In this document: positions 1 to 7,361 of the stretch, in pieces | How the letters are laid out: every line of letters starts with the position of its first letter | Position numbering within the stretch: the first letter of the stretch is position 1 | DNA from: Thermoanaerobacterales bacterium UBA4877 | GTDB lineage: Bacteria; Bacillota; Thermoanaerobacteria; Thermoanaerobacterales; UBA4877 | DNA: 8,689 nucleotides | Direction of reading: 5' to 3' | NCBI GenBank assembly: GCA_002399345.1 | Contig: DHDL01000032.1 | Span: 16,778-25,466, forward strand | Notes under the pieces: generated by a model | What the model was told of the DNA's origin: nothing | Seen by the model: the letters and a program-made list of their open reading frames with translations, nothing else | Database searches by the model: none | Translations under genes and position numbers: made by a program

Positions 1-16
1 TTCCTGCGGCTTTTAT
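1..16. terminator. possible half of a terminator cut by the window edge
   Basis: The first bases read CCTGCGGC followed by a short T-rich tract. On the minus strand this becomes an A-rich tract followed by GCCGCAGG, just after the ricT stop. That is how one arm of an intrinsic terminator would look, but the partner arm would lie outside the window, so pairing cannot be tested here. It could equally be the beginning of the next gene's leader. Confidence 0.25.
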
Positions 17-20
17 TATA

Positions 21-860
21 TTACTCATCCTTTACGCCAGGCTGCATTATTACAGTAATCTCACACGGTTTAAAGACATGTGAAAACTCAATACCTTCCT
101 CATTAGGCACAGTAACCTTAAGAGTCTTGCTTAGGACATTTATTTCAGTTACCTTGCCTTCTCCCTTAGGTGTAAGCACGATGCTGCCTTCCACAGGAAG
201 GTTTGACCGTGCCTCGTCATAAGATTGTTGTTCGTACTTTAGGCAGCACATCAGCCTGCCGCACAGACCCGATATTTTAGTCGGATTCAATGAGAGGTTT
301 TGATCCTTTGCCATTTTGATGGACACGGGATCGAATTCACCTAGAAAACATCTGCAGCAAAGCGGCCGGCCGCATGTACCCAGGCCACCTATGCATTTTG
401 CTTCATCCCGTACGCCTATCTGTCGCAGCTCTATCCTGGTCTTAAATATGGCGGCCAGTTCTTTTACCAGTTCTCGGAAGTCAACCCTGCCGTCCGCAGT
501 AAAATAGAATATAATTTTATTATTGTCAAATGTGTATTCCGCGTCAATAATTTTCATTTCCATGTTGTGCTGCTCGACCTTTTCTATGCACTTTTTCATT
601 GCATCCTTGGCATCTCTTTCATTTTCCTTTTGATGGATAAGGTCAGCCTCGTTTGCAATCCTGAGCACCGGTTTTAATGTATTTACCACCTGGTCATCCG
701 GGATTTCTCTTTTCTCTATGACAACCCTCCCGAATTCCACGCCCCGGGCCGTTTCTACAATAATATTGGTCTTGCATTTTAAATCTAAATCCCCGGGATC
801 AAAATAATATATTTTACCTGCCTTTTTAAATCTCACTCCTACAACACTTGCCAAATTCAC
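21..860 (-). CDS. ricT: RicT (YaaT), PSP1-domain Fe-S protein
   Basis: This is a full-length 279-residue RicT/YaaT protein. In B. subtilis RicT works with RicA and RicF in a complex carrying Fe-S clusters that helps RNase Y process mRNA and affects sporulation, competence and biofilm formation. The N-terminus VVGVRFKKAGKIYYF (residues 6-20) is a family hallmark, and the PSP1 C-terminal domain covers roughly residues 60-146. The cysteine-rich core is intact: Cys156, 163, 168, 169, 171, 200, 205 and 206, in the contexts CGRPLCCRC and CGRLMCC. The start is GTG, and its GTGA overlaps the holB stop by 4 bases, so translation is probably coupled. It is the last visible gene of the five-gene operon. 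The family assignment is secure; the role in this organism is inferred from B. subtilis. Confidence 0.95.
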   Translation of the reverse strand: MNLASVVGVRFKKAGKIYYFDPGDLDLKCKTNIIVETARGVEFGRVVIEKREIPDDQVVNTLKPVLRIANEADLIHQKENERDAKDAMKKCIEKVEQHNMEMKIIDAEYTFDNNKIIFYFTADGRVDFRELVKELAAIFKTRIELRQIGVRDEAKCIGGLGTCGRPLCCRCFLGEFDPVSIKMAKDQNLSLNPTKISGLCGRLMCCLKYEQQSYDEARSNLPVEGSIVLTPKGEGKVTEINVLSKTLKVTVPNEEGIEFSHVFKPCEITVIMQPGVKDE

Positions 861-1813
861 ACCCCCAGTATATCCAAAAATAGCACATCGAATGTAAGCT
901 GTATATTTGTATTATGCGAAATATACCTTCCGGTTTCTTCTATTCTACTAATTATGCGGATAAGCTCCTCATCGGAAAAACTACCGTAATTTTCAATGTA
1001 GCTTTGTTTATCCACATTAATTATAAGCATATTTTTATCATATTTTATCATAAGCATGTCTCGATAGAAAGATTCCAATATATTAAGCATGTCACCAGCC
1101 GTTGCCCTGTCCGGCTTCAGTGATTTATATATATCAAATGCATCATAAGGTTTCATATCTTTAAGACTGTCTATTGCATCATACATCCTGCGTCGAAACT
1201 CTAAATACTCAGGCTGTATAAGCTTTACCGCTCTGCCCACTACCCCTTTGGAAAATCTTGCGGCAAACAATGCCTGCTCTCTGCTTGTATCGTATCGTCT
1301 CATGAGAAGGCTTACCAGCTCCTCCTCCCCCGCTCTTTTCATGGAGAGGATCTGCGCTCGTGACCTTATGGTGGGAAGGACGGCGGTTATAGAGTCTGTC
1401 AGCAATAAAAAGATGTTGCTTTTCTTGCACTCCTCCAAGGTCTTTAAGATGGCGTTTTGTGCCTCGGGTGTCATGTCATCTGCTTTATCTATAATAAATA
1501 TATTATACCTGGATGCATACGGCTTTACTGCTGCCCTTTCAATGACATCCCTTATTTCATCCACGCCGATGGATTTATTCCCGGTGACCGTATACACATC
1601 GGGATAGCTGCCCGCCTCAATAGACACGCAGCAATCGCATATATCGCACGGTTTATCTTGTCCCGTGCAGTTTAAGTATTTAGCTGCTTCTTTTGCTGCC
1701 AGGCCCTTTCCCGAACCCTTTTCGCCGGTTATTATATAGACATTGGAAAGATGATCCTTATCTTTAAAACGCTTAAATATATTATCGGCTCCCAGAACAT
1801 CTTTAAAACTCAT
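857..1813 (-). CDS. holB: DNA polymerase III subunit delta-prime
   Basis: This is the clamp-loader delta-prime subunit, which with delta and tau/gamma loads the sliding clamp at replication forks. I chose the ATG at 1813 (318 residues) because a GAGG Shine-Dalgarno lies 8 bases upstream; a GTG at 1822 would add three residues but has no good site. The AAA+ module shows a P-loop-like GEKGSGKG (30-37), a zinc-finger set Cys49, Cys56, Cys59 and Cys62, a Walker-B-like IIDKADDM (107-114), and EAQNAILKTLEE (117-128), the classic clamp-loader sequence. The P-loop ends in Gly instead of Ser/Thr, and the SRC motif reads SRAQ (151-154). Both fit a structural subunit that need not hydrolyse ATP. It lies 10 bases after yaaR and overlaps ricT. 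Confidence 0.93.
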   Translation of the reverse strand: MSFKDVLGADNIFKRFKDKDHLSNVYIITGEKGSGKGLAAKEAAKYLNCTGQDKPCDICDCCVSIEAGSYPDVYTVTGNKSIGVDEIRDVIERAAVKPYASRYNIFIIDKADDMTPEAQNAILKTLEECKKSNIFLLLTDSITAVLPTIRSRAQILSMKRAGEEELVSLLMRRYDTSREQALFAARFSKGVVGRAVKLIQPEYLEFRRRMYDAIDSLKDMKPYDAFDIYKSLKPDRATAGDMLNILESFYRDMLMIKYDKNMLIINVDKQSYIENYGSFSDEELIRIISRIEETGRYISHNTNIQLTFDVLFLDILGV

Positions 1814-1823
1814 AATTGACACC

Positions 1824-2255
1824 TCAGTCGTACATATCTACCAAAAGCCCTTTTATCTCATCTATCTTTTTCAGGACATCGAAGGTATCCTTCTCTTTCT
1901 TCATGAAATCCTCAGTCATTTTGCTGAGCTTTTTGTTTACCTCTTCTATTATAACATAAATCTTGTGTCTTCCTCTATAATCCATGTATTCCCTCTTTGA
2001 CGCGTCATAAGCGCAAAGCATTTCTTTCATAAAAATACTCACCATTTCTTTGTACTCCATGAGGCTACCAATATCAAGCGTGTCTTTAAGCTTCCTGGAC
2101 TTTTCGTCTATATCCTGCATGAGGTTCTTTAACTTCTCACGGTCATAATCGTCCTCGGCACTAAAGAGATTTTCTTTAAAGTCACTGCCGGTATTTTTAT
2201 TTTTTGTTACCATAGGTGTGTTCACTTTATTCATCCTTATGTTTTCTACCCTCAC
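1824..2255 (-). CDS. yaaR: YaaR family protein (DUF327)
   Basis: This is a 143-residue DUF327/YaaR protein of unknown molecular function. Recognition rests on its position between tmk and holB, as in B. subtilis, and on its sequence: a poorly conserved N-terminus, then a mostly helical, charged body. The body includes GSLMEYKEMVSIFMKEML (around 63-80) and a segment around residues 94-117 beginning RGRHKIYVIIEEVNKKL, followed by a C-terminal DEIKGLLVDMYD. No signal peptide or membrane segment is visible, so it is probably cytoplasmic. The GTG start at 2255 has a GAGGTGA site that lies inside the 3' end of tmk. An internal ATG at residue 8 has a poorer site. The gap to tmk is only 5 bases, so co-translation is likely. 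The family is fairly secure; the function is unknown. Confidence 0.85.
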   Translation of the reverse strand: MRVENIRMNKVNTPMVTKNKNTGSDFKENLFSAEDDYDREKLKNLMQDIDEKSRKLKDTLDIGSLMEYKEMVSIFMKEMLCAYDASKREYMDYRGRHKIYVIIEEVNKKLSKMTEDFMKKEKDTFDVLKKIDEIKGLLVDMYD

Positions 2256-2260
2256 CTACA

Positions 2261-2872
2261 TCACCTCATCCTCTTTAAAACCTCGTGTGCTATCTCTTCA
2301 TTGAGCCTTTGTTTTTCCTTAAGCGCATCCAAAATCACATATCTCCCGGTGTATCTGCGAGCCAGTATACTATATCCCTCCCGGGCTCTTTCCTGGAAGG
2401 CCCGACCTTCTCCCTCAATTCTGTCCGGGGCGGCCTCCGACCGGCAGGCAAGCTTAGATGCAGGAGCATCCAGCAGGAAGGTGATATCGGGGAAAAGACC
2501 GCCTATTGCCGGAGCGTTTATATTGTATACGGTATCTATACCCAGGCCTCTGGCCTGGCCTTGATAGGCCAGGCTGGAATCTACATATCTGTCAGCCAGG
2601 ACAAAATCATAACCGGCCAGGCCCGGCTCTATCACCTGCCTTACCGTAAGTGCCCGGCTGGCGGCATACAGATATGCCTCTGTAAGTGCCTCCATTCCCG
2701 CATTTTCCTTATCCAGCAGTATATACCTTATCTTCTCGCCGACAGGTGTCCCTCCCGGCTCTCTTGTGGTTAATACCTTATATCCCAAAGCTTCAAGCTT
2801 ATTTTTAAGCATAATCATCTGGGTGCTCTTGCCGCACCCGTCTATACCTTCAAAGCTGATAAACAAACTCAA
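2261..2872 (-). CDS. tmk: thymidylate kinase (dTMP kinase)
   Basis: This enzyme phosphorylates dTMP to dTDP using ATP, a required step for dTTP synthesis in the cytoplasm. The 203-residue length is normal. The P-loop is GIDGCGKST (9-17), followed by TREPGGTPVGE (36-46), which contributes to nucleotide binding, and the DRYVDSSLAYQG segment (94-105) with the DRY signature. The LID region, containing Arg144 and Arg151, lies at about 141-157. The start codon is TTG at 2872, supported by AGGAGG 7 bases upstream; that site overlaps the TAG stop of the decarboxylase gene, indicating translational coupling. Downstream, its last codons contain the ribosome binding site for yaaR. Nothing looks damaged. 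Confidence 0.96.
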   Translation of the reverse strand: MSLFISFEGIDGCGKSTQMIMLKNKLEALGYKVLTTREPGGTPVGEKIRYILLDKENAGMEALTEAYLYAASRALTVRQVIEPGLAGYDFVLADRYVDSSLAYQGQARGLGIDTVYNINAPAIGGLFPDITFLLDAPASKLACRSEAAPDRIEGEGRAFQERAREGYSILARRYTGRYVILDALKEKQRLNEEIAHEVLKRMR

Positions 2873-2883
2873 TTTCCGTCCTC

Positions 2884-4302
2884 CTATGCTTCCAGTATTT
2901 TCACATAACCATCGTCATATCCTACAACTTCTATACCGCTTAAGGCCAGCTCAGATAGTTTTTGGCATGTATCCTCCGTGATGAGCTCACCGGGTACCAC
3001 ATACGGTATTCCCGGAGGATAAGGTATGATAAAGTCTCCTGCCGTCCTGCCGGCGCTATCCTTTAAAAGTACCCTGGATTTTTTCATAAAGTATGCCTCC
3101 CTGGGACTAAAAACCATCTCCGGAGCCTTATAATCAAAGCTTAAGGGTATGGCCTGGTCCTCTTTATCCTTCTTAAGCTGCAGTATTGCGTCGGTCAACT
3201 TAATTATATCACCTTCACTATCACCTGTAGTTATCATCAAAAGTATATTATACATATCGGAAAGCTCCACCTGTATATTATATCTGTCCCGCAAAATTTT
3301 CTCCGCCTTGCGGCCGGTCATATTAAGCCCTCTTACGTTTACCACAAGCTTAGTGGGATCTATATCCGCAATGCCGCACTTACCTATTATATCCTTACCT
3401 ATCACACGTATATTCCCGGCGCCAGCCAGTCTGTCCCTGGCCATATACGAAAGGTCCACCGCCTTATCCAGTATTTCGGGATGGTCCTCCATTTCCTCCC
3501 TGGCTAAATCCAGCGAAGCCATAAGCAGATAAGACGGGCTGGAAGTCTCCATAAGACGCAAAGCAGCCTCGACGCTGCCTGTATCTATCCTGTCACTACC
3601 CACATGCAAGATAGAACTCTGCGTAAAAGACGGCAAAGTTTTGTGGACACTCTGAACCACCATATCCGCTCCTGCCTCCAGTGCAGTAACAGGTAAATTT
3701 TTATTAAATGCAAAATGCGCTCCATGAGCCTCATCGACGATGAGAATCTTGCCGTAACGATGCACTATATCCGCTATGGCTTTTATGTCCGTACAAAAAC
3801 CATAATAGTTGGGATATGTGATCAATACCGCTAAGGCATCGGTATTATTTGACAGAACCCTGCCTACACTCTGCTGCGTGACACCTGCAGGTATACCGTC
3901 TTCATAATCCACAGCCGGCTCGATATATGCAGGTATAGCTCCCGTAAGTATCAATCCGCCAAAAACCGAGCGGTGAGCACTCCGCTCCACAAGGACTTTA
4001 TCTCCGGGATGGAGTACGGACATCATCATGGCCTGAATACCACCTGTGGTTCCGTTTACCAGAAAAAATGACTTCTTTGCACCAAAGGCTGCAGCAGCCA
4101 TCTTTTCCGCCTCCAGAATAATCCCCTTGGCATCGTGGAGGTTATCGGTATCCAAAAATTCGGTAAGATCTATCTTAAAAATATTTTCTTCTAATTGGTC
4201 AGCCCTCATTATGCCCTTTCCCTGCTTGTGCCCGGGCATATGAAAGGGTATCACCTGTTTTTCAATATATCTCAACAAACCATCAAAAAGCGGTGCAGTC
4301 AT
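2884..4302 (-). CDS. Orn/Lys/Arg decarboxylase family PLP enzyme
   Basis: This 472-residue fold-type I PLP enzyme belongs to the ornithine/lysine/arginine decarboxylase family, the group of B. subtilis SpeA and YaaO. Visible marks are HMPGHKQGKG (21-30), DLTEFLDTDNLHDAKG (45-60), IVDEAHGAHF (188-197) with Asp190 positioned for the PLP ring nitrogen, and SVHKTLPSFTQSS (218-230) with Lys221 as the likely Schiff-base lysine. The C-terminal decarboxylase domain includes PYPPGIPYVVPGE. The start is the ATG at 4302, because AAAGGAGG sits 6 bases upstream; a TTG at 4323 has no such site. Its place next to tmk matches yaaO. Likely activity is decarboxylation of arginine or lysine for polyamine synthesis, but the substrate cannot be read from sequence. 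It heads the operon. Confidence 0.93.
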   Translation of the reverse strand: MTAPLFDGLLRYIEKQVIPFHMPGHKQGKGIMRADQLEENIFKIDLTEFLDTDNLHDAKGIILEAEKMAAAAFGAKKSFFLVNGTTGGIQAMMMSVLHPGDKVLVERSAHRSVFGGLILTGAIPAYIEPAVDYEDGIPAGVTQQSVGRVLSNNTDALAVLITYPNYYGFCTDIKAIADIVHRYGKILIVDEAHGAHFAFNKNLPVTALEAGADMVVQSVHKTLPSFTQSSILHVGSDRIDTGSVEAALRLMETSSPSYLLMASLDLAREEMEDHPEILDKAVDLSYMARDRLAGAGNIRVIGKDIIGKCGIADIDPTKLVVNVRGLNMTGRKAEKILRDRYNIQVELSDMYNILLMITTGDSEGDIIKLTDAILQLKKDKEDQAIPLSFDYKAPEMVFSPREAYFMKKSRVLLKDSAGRTAGDFIIPYPPGIPYVVPGELITEDTCQKLSELALSGIEVVGYDDGYVKILEA

Positions 4303-4307
4303 AAAAG

Positions 4308-4316
4308 ACCTCCTTT
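4308..4316 (-). promoter_or_regulatory. ribosome binding site that sets the decarboxylase start
   Basis: On the minus strand this reads AAAGGAGGT, a near-perfect Shine-Dalgarno, with its GGAGG core 6 bases from the ATG at 4302. It overlaps the codons that would follow a TTG start at 4323 and so argues for the shorter protein of 472 residues. Confidence 0.85.
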
Positions 4317-4322
4317 TATACA

Positions 4323-4350
4323 ATTATAGATTATAAAATAATATAATCAA
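4323..4350 (-). promoter_or_regulatory. candidate sigma-A promoter for the decarboxylase-tmk-holB operon
   Basis: Two perfect TATAAT hexamers occur on the minus strand, at 4330-4335 and 4323-4328. TTGATT at 4345-4350 stands 16 bases from the nearer-to-gene hexamer, but initiation there would begin at the ribosome binding site. Using 4330-4335 would leave a leader of about 20 nt, though no good -35 is visible for it. The surrounding DNA is very AT-rich, so chance matches are easy. Confidence 0.4.
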
Positions 4351-4379
4351 AAGAAAATAATAATCTTTGCAAAATCATC

Positions 4380-4408
4380 TTTTTAAAGAGATAAAATAGT
4401 GTTATACT
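4380..4408 (+). promoter_or_regulatory. candidate promoter for ppdK with extended -10
   Basis: TGTTATACT at 4400-4408 is an extended -10 element (TGnTATACT). TTTTTA at 4380-4385 is a poor -35 at 17-base spacing. If used, transcription would start near 4415 and give ppdK a leader of about 290 nt. It is the best plus-strand candidate I see between the two divergent genes. Confidence 0.45.
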
Positions 4409-4414
4409 AATTAT

Positions 4415-4702
4415 GAATTAATAATTACATTAGACTTATCTGCCGGTTAAAGATAGAATCATCAAAATAATTTTAATAATTTTGTCAAAATATGTTAAGG
4501 ACTATTCAAGGTAAACCTGATGATAACGTGTTCCTACATATTTGCAGGTATCAACCAACAAAGTCTTGATAGGTGGTCATTATTGGCCCACCCGGGACAA
4601 TTATAACCCCGCTTTGCATATACCTGTCCAGCAAGGGTAAGAGTAAAAAAGCGCCAAAAACGCTTTATATAATTCCAAGATTATAAAGGAGGTTATGTAG
4701 TA
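4415..4702 (+). promoter_or_regulatory. long, possibly structured 5' leader of ppdK
   Basis: This stretch has no convincing gene. It contains CAGGTAT (4545-4551), exactly complementary to ATACCTG (4620-4626), and an upstream competitor ACCTG (4515-4519). GGTGG/CCACC (4572-4576 with 4588-4592) can form a small hairpin. CTTTGC/GCAAGG (4612-4617 with 4631-4636) can form another whose loop holds ATACCTG, which would allow a pseudoknot. Near the gene, AAAGCG/CGCTTT (4648-4666) competes with an AT-rich hairpin (4663-4688) reaching the Shine-Dalgarno. I tested T-box, purine, GEMM and yybP signatures by eye and none fits. A regulatory role is inference. Confidence 0.4.
4685..4692 (+). promoter_or_regulatory. 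ppdK ribosome binding site
   Basis: AAAGGAGG lies with its core 10 bases before the ATG at 4703, which is slightly long. An earlier ATG at 4695 is only 2 bases from the core and is followed at once by TAG, so it cannot start the protein. The first G and the AAA could be partly hidden in the AT-rich hairpin at 4663-4688. Confidence 0.8.
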
Positions 4703-7357
4703 ATGACAGGAAAAAAGTATTTATACATGTTCGAAGAGGGTAACGGCTCCATGAAGGAACTTCTCGGTGGCAAGGGAGCCGGCCTGGCTGAAATGACCAA
4801 CATCGGTCTTCCGGTTCCTCCAGGATTTACTATTACCACAGAGGCTTGCACAGCTTACAATCAAAATGGTCAGAAGCTTCCCCAGGAGATAGCCGACGAC
4901 ATTATGAAATATCTCACCAAGCTTGAGCAAAAATCAGGAAGGAAACTAGGTGACCGCAATCATCCCTTGCTTGTATCCGTGCGTTCAGGTGCAAGGATTT
5001 CAATGCCGGGCATGATGGACACCATACTCAACCTGGGACTTAATGATGAGACGGTGGAAGGCCTGGCCGCAGAATCTGATAACCCGCGGTTTGCTTATGA
5101 CTGCTACCGCCGTTTCATACAGATGTTCGGCGATGTGGTCATGCATATAAACATCGATCTTTTTGAAGGTGAATTGGAAAAATTAAAACAAAAGGCAGGG
5201 GCAAAGCTTGATACAGAGCTTACCGCAGAAAACCTTAAGCAGCTAATCGAAACTTATAAGAAAGTAGTGAAGAAAAACATAGGAAGAGACTTCCCTCAGG
5301 ATGTAAGGGAACAGCTGCTGATGGCCGTAACGGCTGTGTTTGAATCATGGAATACTCCCCGGGCCAAAACATACAGAAAATTAAACAAGATACCCGAGGC
5401 ATGGGGCACGGCGGTAAACGTGGTCATGATGGTCTTCGGCAACATGGGTGATGATTCAGGCACCGGCGTTGCATTCACAAGAGACCCCGCTACCGGAAAA
5501 AAGGTCTTCTATGGCGAATATCTCATCAATGCCCAGGGAGAAGACGTGGTAGCAGGTATAAGGACACCTAAACCCATAGCTAAGCTTAATGATGAAAAAC
5601 CTGAGCTGTATAAGCAGCTGCTAAATGTTGCCAGTACACTGGAAGATCATTATAAAGACATGCAGGATATGGAGTTTACGGTGCAAGAAGGTAAACTTTA
5701 TATGCTACAGACCAGGAACGGCAAGAGGACTCCTCAGGCTGCCATAAAGGTTGCGGTAAACATGTATGAAGAAGGTATCATCGATAAGGAAACAGCCCTC
5801 ATGAGAGTCGATCCGGAGCAAATCTCAATGGTCATGCACAGGCAAATCGATCCAAATTCTGAAAACGACATAATTGCAAACGGCCTGGCCGCATCTCCAG
5901 GCGCAGGCATGGGCGAAGTTGTGTTTGATGCCGACGAGGCGGTTAAAATTACCGACGAAGAAGGCAGAAAGGTCATATTGGTAAGACCGGAAACCACACC
6001 AGACGATATCCACGGACTTTATGCAGCGGAAGGTGTGGTTACCAGCCGTGGCGGTATGACGAGCCACGCTGCGGTTGTGGCAAGAGGCATGGGTAAACCC
6101 GCTGTATGCGGATGCGAAGACATAAAGATCGACTTGGACAGTCAATCTTTCACAGCAGGGGACATTACAGTTAAGAAGGGCGATATCATATCAGTAGATG
6201 GCACCACCGGTAATGTTATATTAGGAGAGGTCAACTTCGTAGACCCAACCTTCTCCGAAGAGTTTAAAAAACTGCTCGCATGGAGTGACGAGGTTGCTGA
6301 AATAGGAGTCAGGGCTAATGCCGACACACCTGTGGATGCCACCACAGCACTAAAATTCGGAGCCAAGGGCATAGGGCTTTGTCGTACGGAGCATATGTTT
6401 ATGGCTACAGACAGGTTGCCTATAGTGCATAGCATGATACTGGCACAGAATTATGAAGACAGAAAGGTCGCACTGGATAAGCTATTGCCGATACAACAGG
6501 GCGACTTTGAAGCCATCTTAAAGACCATGGAAGGCCATGAGGTAATCATAAGGCTACTGGATCCGCCGCTGCATGAGTTTCTTCCTAACGAGTTGGATCT
6601 GGCAATAAAGCTGAACACTTTGAAGCTAACCGGCGGCAACCAAGTAGAGATTGAAAAAACAGATAATCTACTGAAAAATGTCAGAGATCTGGAAGAAGTC
6701 AACCCTATGCTAGGCTTCAGAGGATGCCGCTTGGGTATGATTTACCCTGAGATTTACGAAATGCAGATAAGGGCTATATTAAATGCCACAGTGACCCTTA
6801 TAAAACAAGGTGTAGATGTTATGCCGGAAATTATGTTTCCATTGGTAGGTACCCAGGAAGAGATGAAAAGGCTGAGAGAAATGGCTATAAATATCGGTAA
6901 GGAAATCATGGACTCCACCGGTGTCAAGCTCAACTATAAGATGGGCACCATGATAGAGGTCCCGAGAGCCGCACTTTTGGCTGATCAAATAGCCGAGTAT
7001 GCAGATTTCTTCTCCTTTGGAACCAACGACTTGACCCAAACAACATTTGGTTACAGCCGTGATGATGCAGAGCATATGTTCCTGTATAAGTACATCAATA
7101 AAAAGATACTACAGGACGACCCGTTCGCCACTCTAGATACAGAGGGAGTCGGCCGGCTTATAAAGATAGCTCACGACAAGGGACGCAGCGTAAAGAGTAA
7201 TCTTTCTCTGGGTATATGCGGTGAACACGGCGGAGATCCACGTTCCATAGAATTCTGCTATACCGCCGGTCTGAACTATGTAAGCTGCTCGCCTTACAGG
7301 GTACCGGTTGCAAGATTGGCTGCAGCTCAAGCTACAATAAAACATAGAGATAAATAA
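4703..7357 (+). CDS. ppdK: pyruvate, phosphate dikinase
   Basis: This enzyme reversibly converts pyruvate, ATP and phosphate to PEP, AMP and PPi. In clostridia it can act as a PPi-linked pyruvate-forming glycolytic step or in gluconeogenesis. The 884-residue length fits the family (C. symbiosum enzyme 874). The N-terminal ATP-binding domain has GGKGAGLAEM (Lys24), SVRSGA (Arg94), DMEFT (Asp322, Glu324) and QTRNGKR (Arg338). The swivelling phosphohistidine domain has SRGGMTSHAAVVARG, with catalytic His455 and the regulatory-type Thr453. The C-terminal PEP/pyruvate barrel has GFRGCRLG, SFGTNDLTQ and GICGEHGGDP, with catalytic Cys839. All key residues are present, so it should be active. It is transcribed alone, divergent from the decarboxylase operon; no PPDK regulatory protein gene lies beside it. 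Confidence 0.98.
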   Translation: MTGKKYLYMFEEGNGSMKELLGGKGAGLAEMTNIGLPVPPGFTITTEACTAYNQNGQKLPQEIADDIMKYLTKLEQKSGRKLGDRNHPLLVSVRSGARISMPGMMDTILNLGLNDETVEGLAAESDNPRFAYDCYRRFIQMFGDVVMHINIDLFEGELEKLKQKAGAKLDTELTAENLKQLIETYKKVVKKNIGRDFPQDVREQLLMAVTAVFESWNTPRAKTYRKLNKIPEAWGTAVNVVMMVFGNMGDDSGTGVAFTRDPATGKKVFYGEYLINAQGEDVVAGIRTPKPIAKLNDEKPELYKQLLNVASTLEDHYKDMQDMEFTVQEGKLYMLQTRNGKRTPQAAIKVAVNMYEEGIIDKETALMRVDPEQISMVMHRQIDPNSENDIIANGLAASPGAGMGEVVFDADEAVKITDEEGRKVILVRPETTPDDIHGLYAAEGVVTSRGGMTSHAAVVARGMGKPAVCGCEDIKIDLDSQSFTAGDITVKKGDIISVDGTTGNVILGEVNFVDPTFSEEFKKLLAWSDEVAEIGVRANADTPVDATTALKFGAKGIGLCRTEHMFMATDRLPIVHSMILAQNYEDRKVALDKLLPIQQGDFEAILKTMEGHEVIIRLLDPPLHEFLPNELDLAIKLNTLKLTGGNQVEIEKTDNLLKNVRDLEEVNPMLGFRGCRLGMIYPEIYEMQIRAILNATVTLIKQGVDVMPEIMFPLVGTQEEMKRLREMAINIGKEIMDSTGVKLNYKMGTMIEVPRAALLADQIAEYADFFSFGTNDLTQTTFGYSRDDAEHMFLYKYINKKILQDDPFATLDTEGVGRLIKIAHDKGRSVKSNLSLGICGEHGGDPRSIEFCYTAGLNYVSCSPYRVPVARLAAAQATIKHRDK

Positions 7358-7361
7358 AGGA

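Noticed and set aside
3149..3532. Long plus-strand open frame inside the decarboxylase gene
   Set aside because: It is antisense to a clear enzyme gene, is rich in Ser/Ile/Leu as expected from a reversed coding frame, and matches no family I know.
4303..4323. TTG start at 4323 adding seven residues to the decarboxylase
   Set aside because: The added codons consist of the ribosome binding site of the ATG at 4302, and no site lies before the TTG.
4492..4569. 25-codon open frame (MLRTIQGKPDD...) in the ppdK leader
   Set aside because: It has no Shine-Dalgarno before the ATG and no recognisable family, and it overlaps the proposed RNA pairings. A leader peptide cannot be excluded, but nothing supports it.
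4567..4600. T-box-like AGGTGGT sequence before ppdK
   Set aside because: Only the first seven bases resemble the T-box antiterminator; the ACCGCG part, specifier stem and following terminator are missing.
5825..6145. Minus-strand open frame inside ppdK
   Set aside because: It is a mirror of the conserved phosphohistidine domain, with no ribosome binding site and no recognisable protein features.
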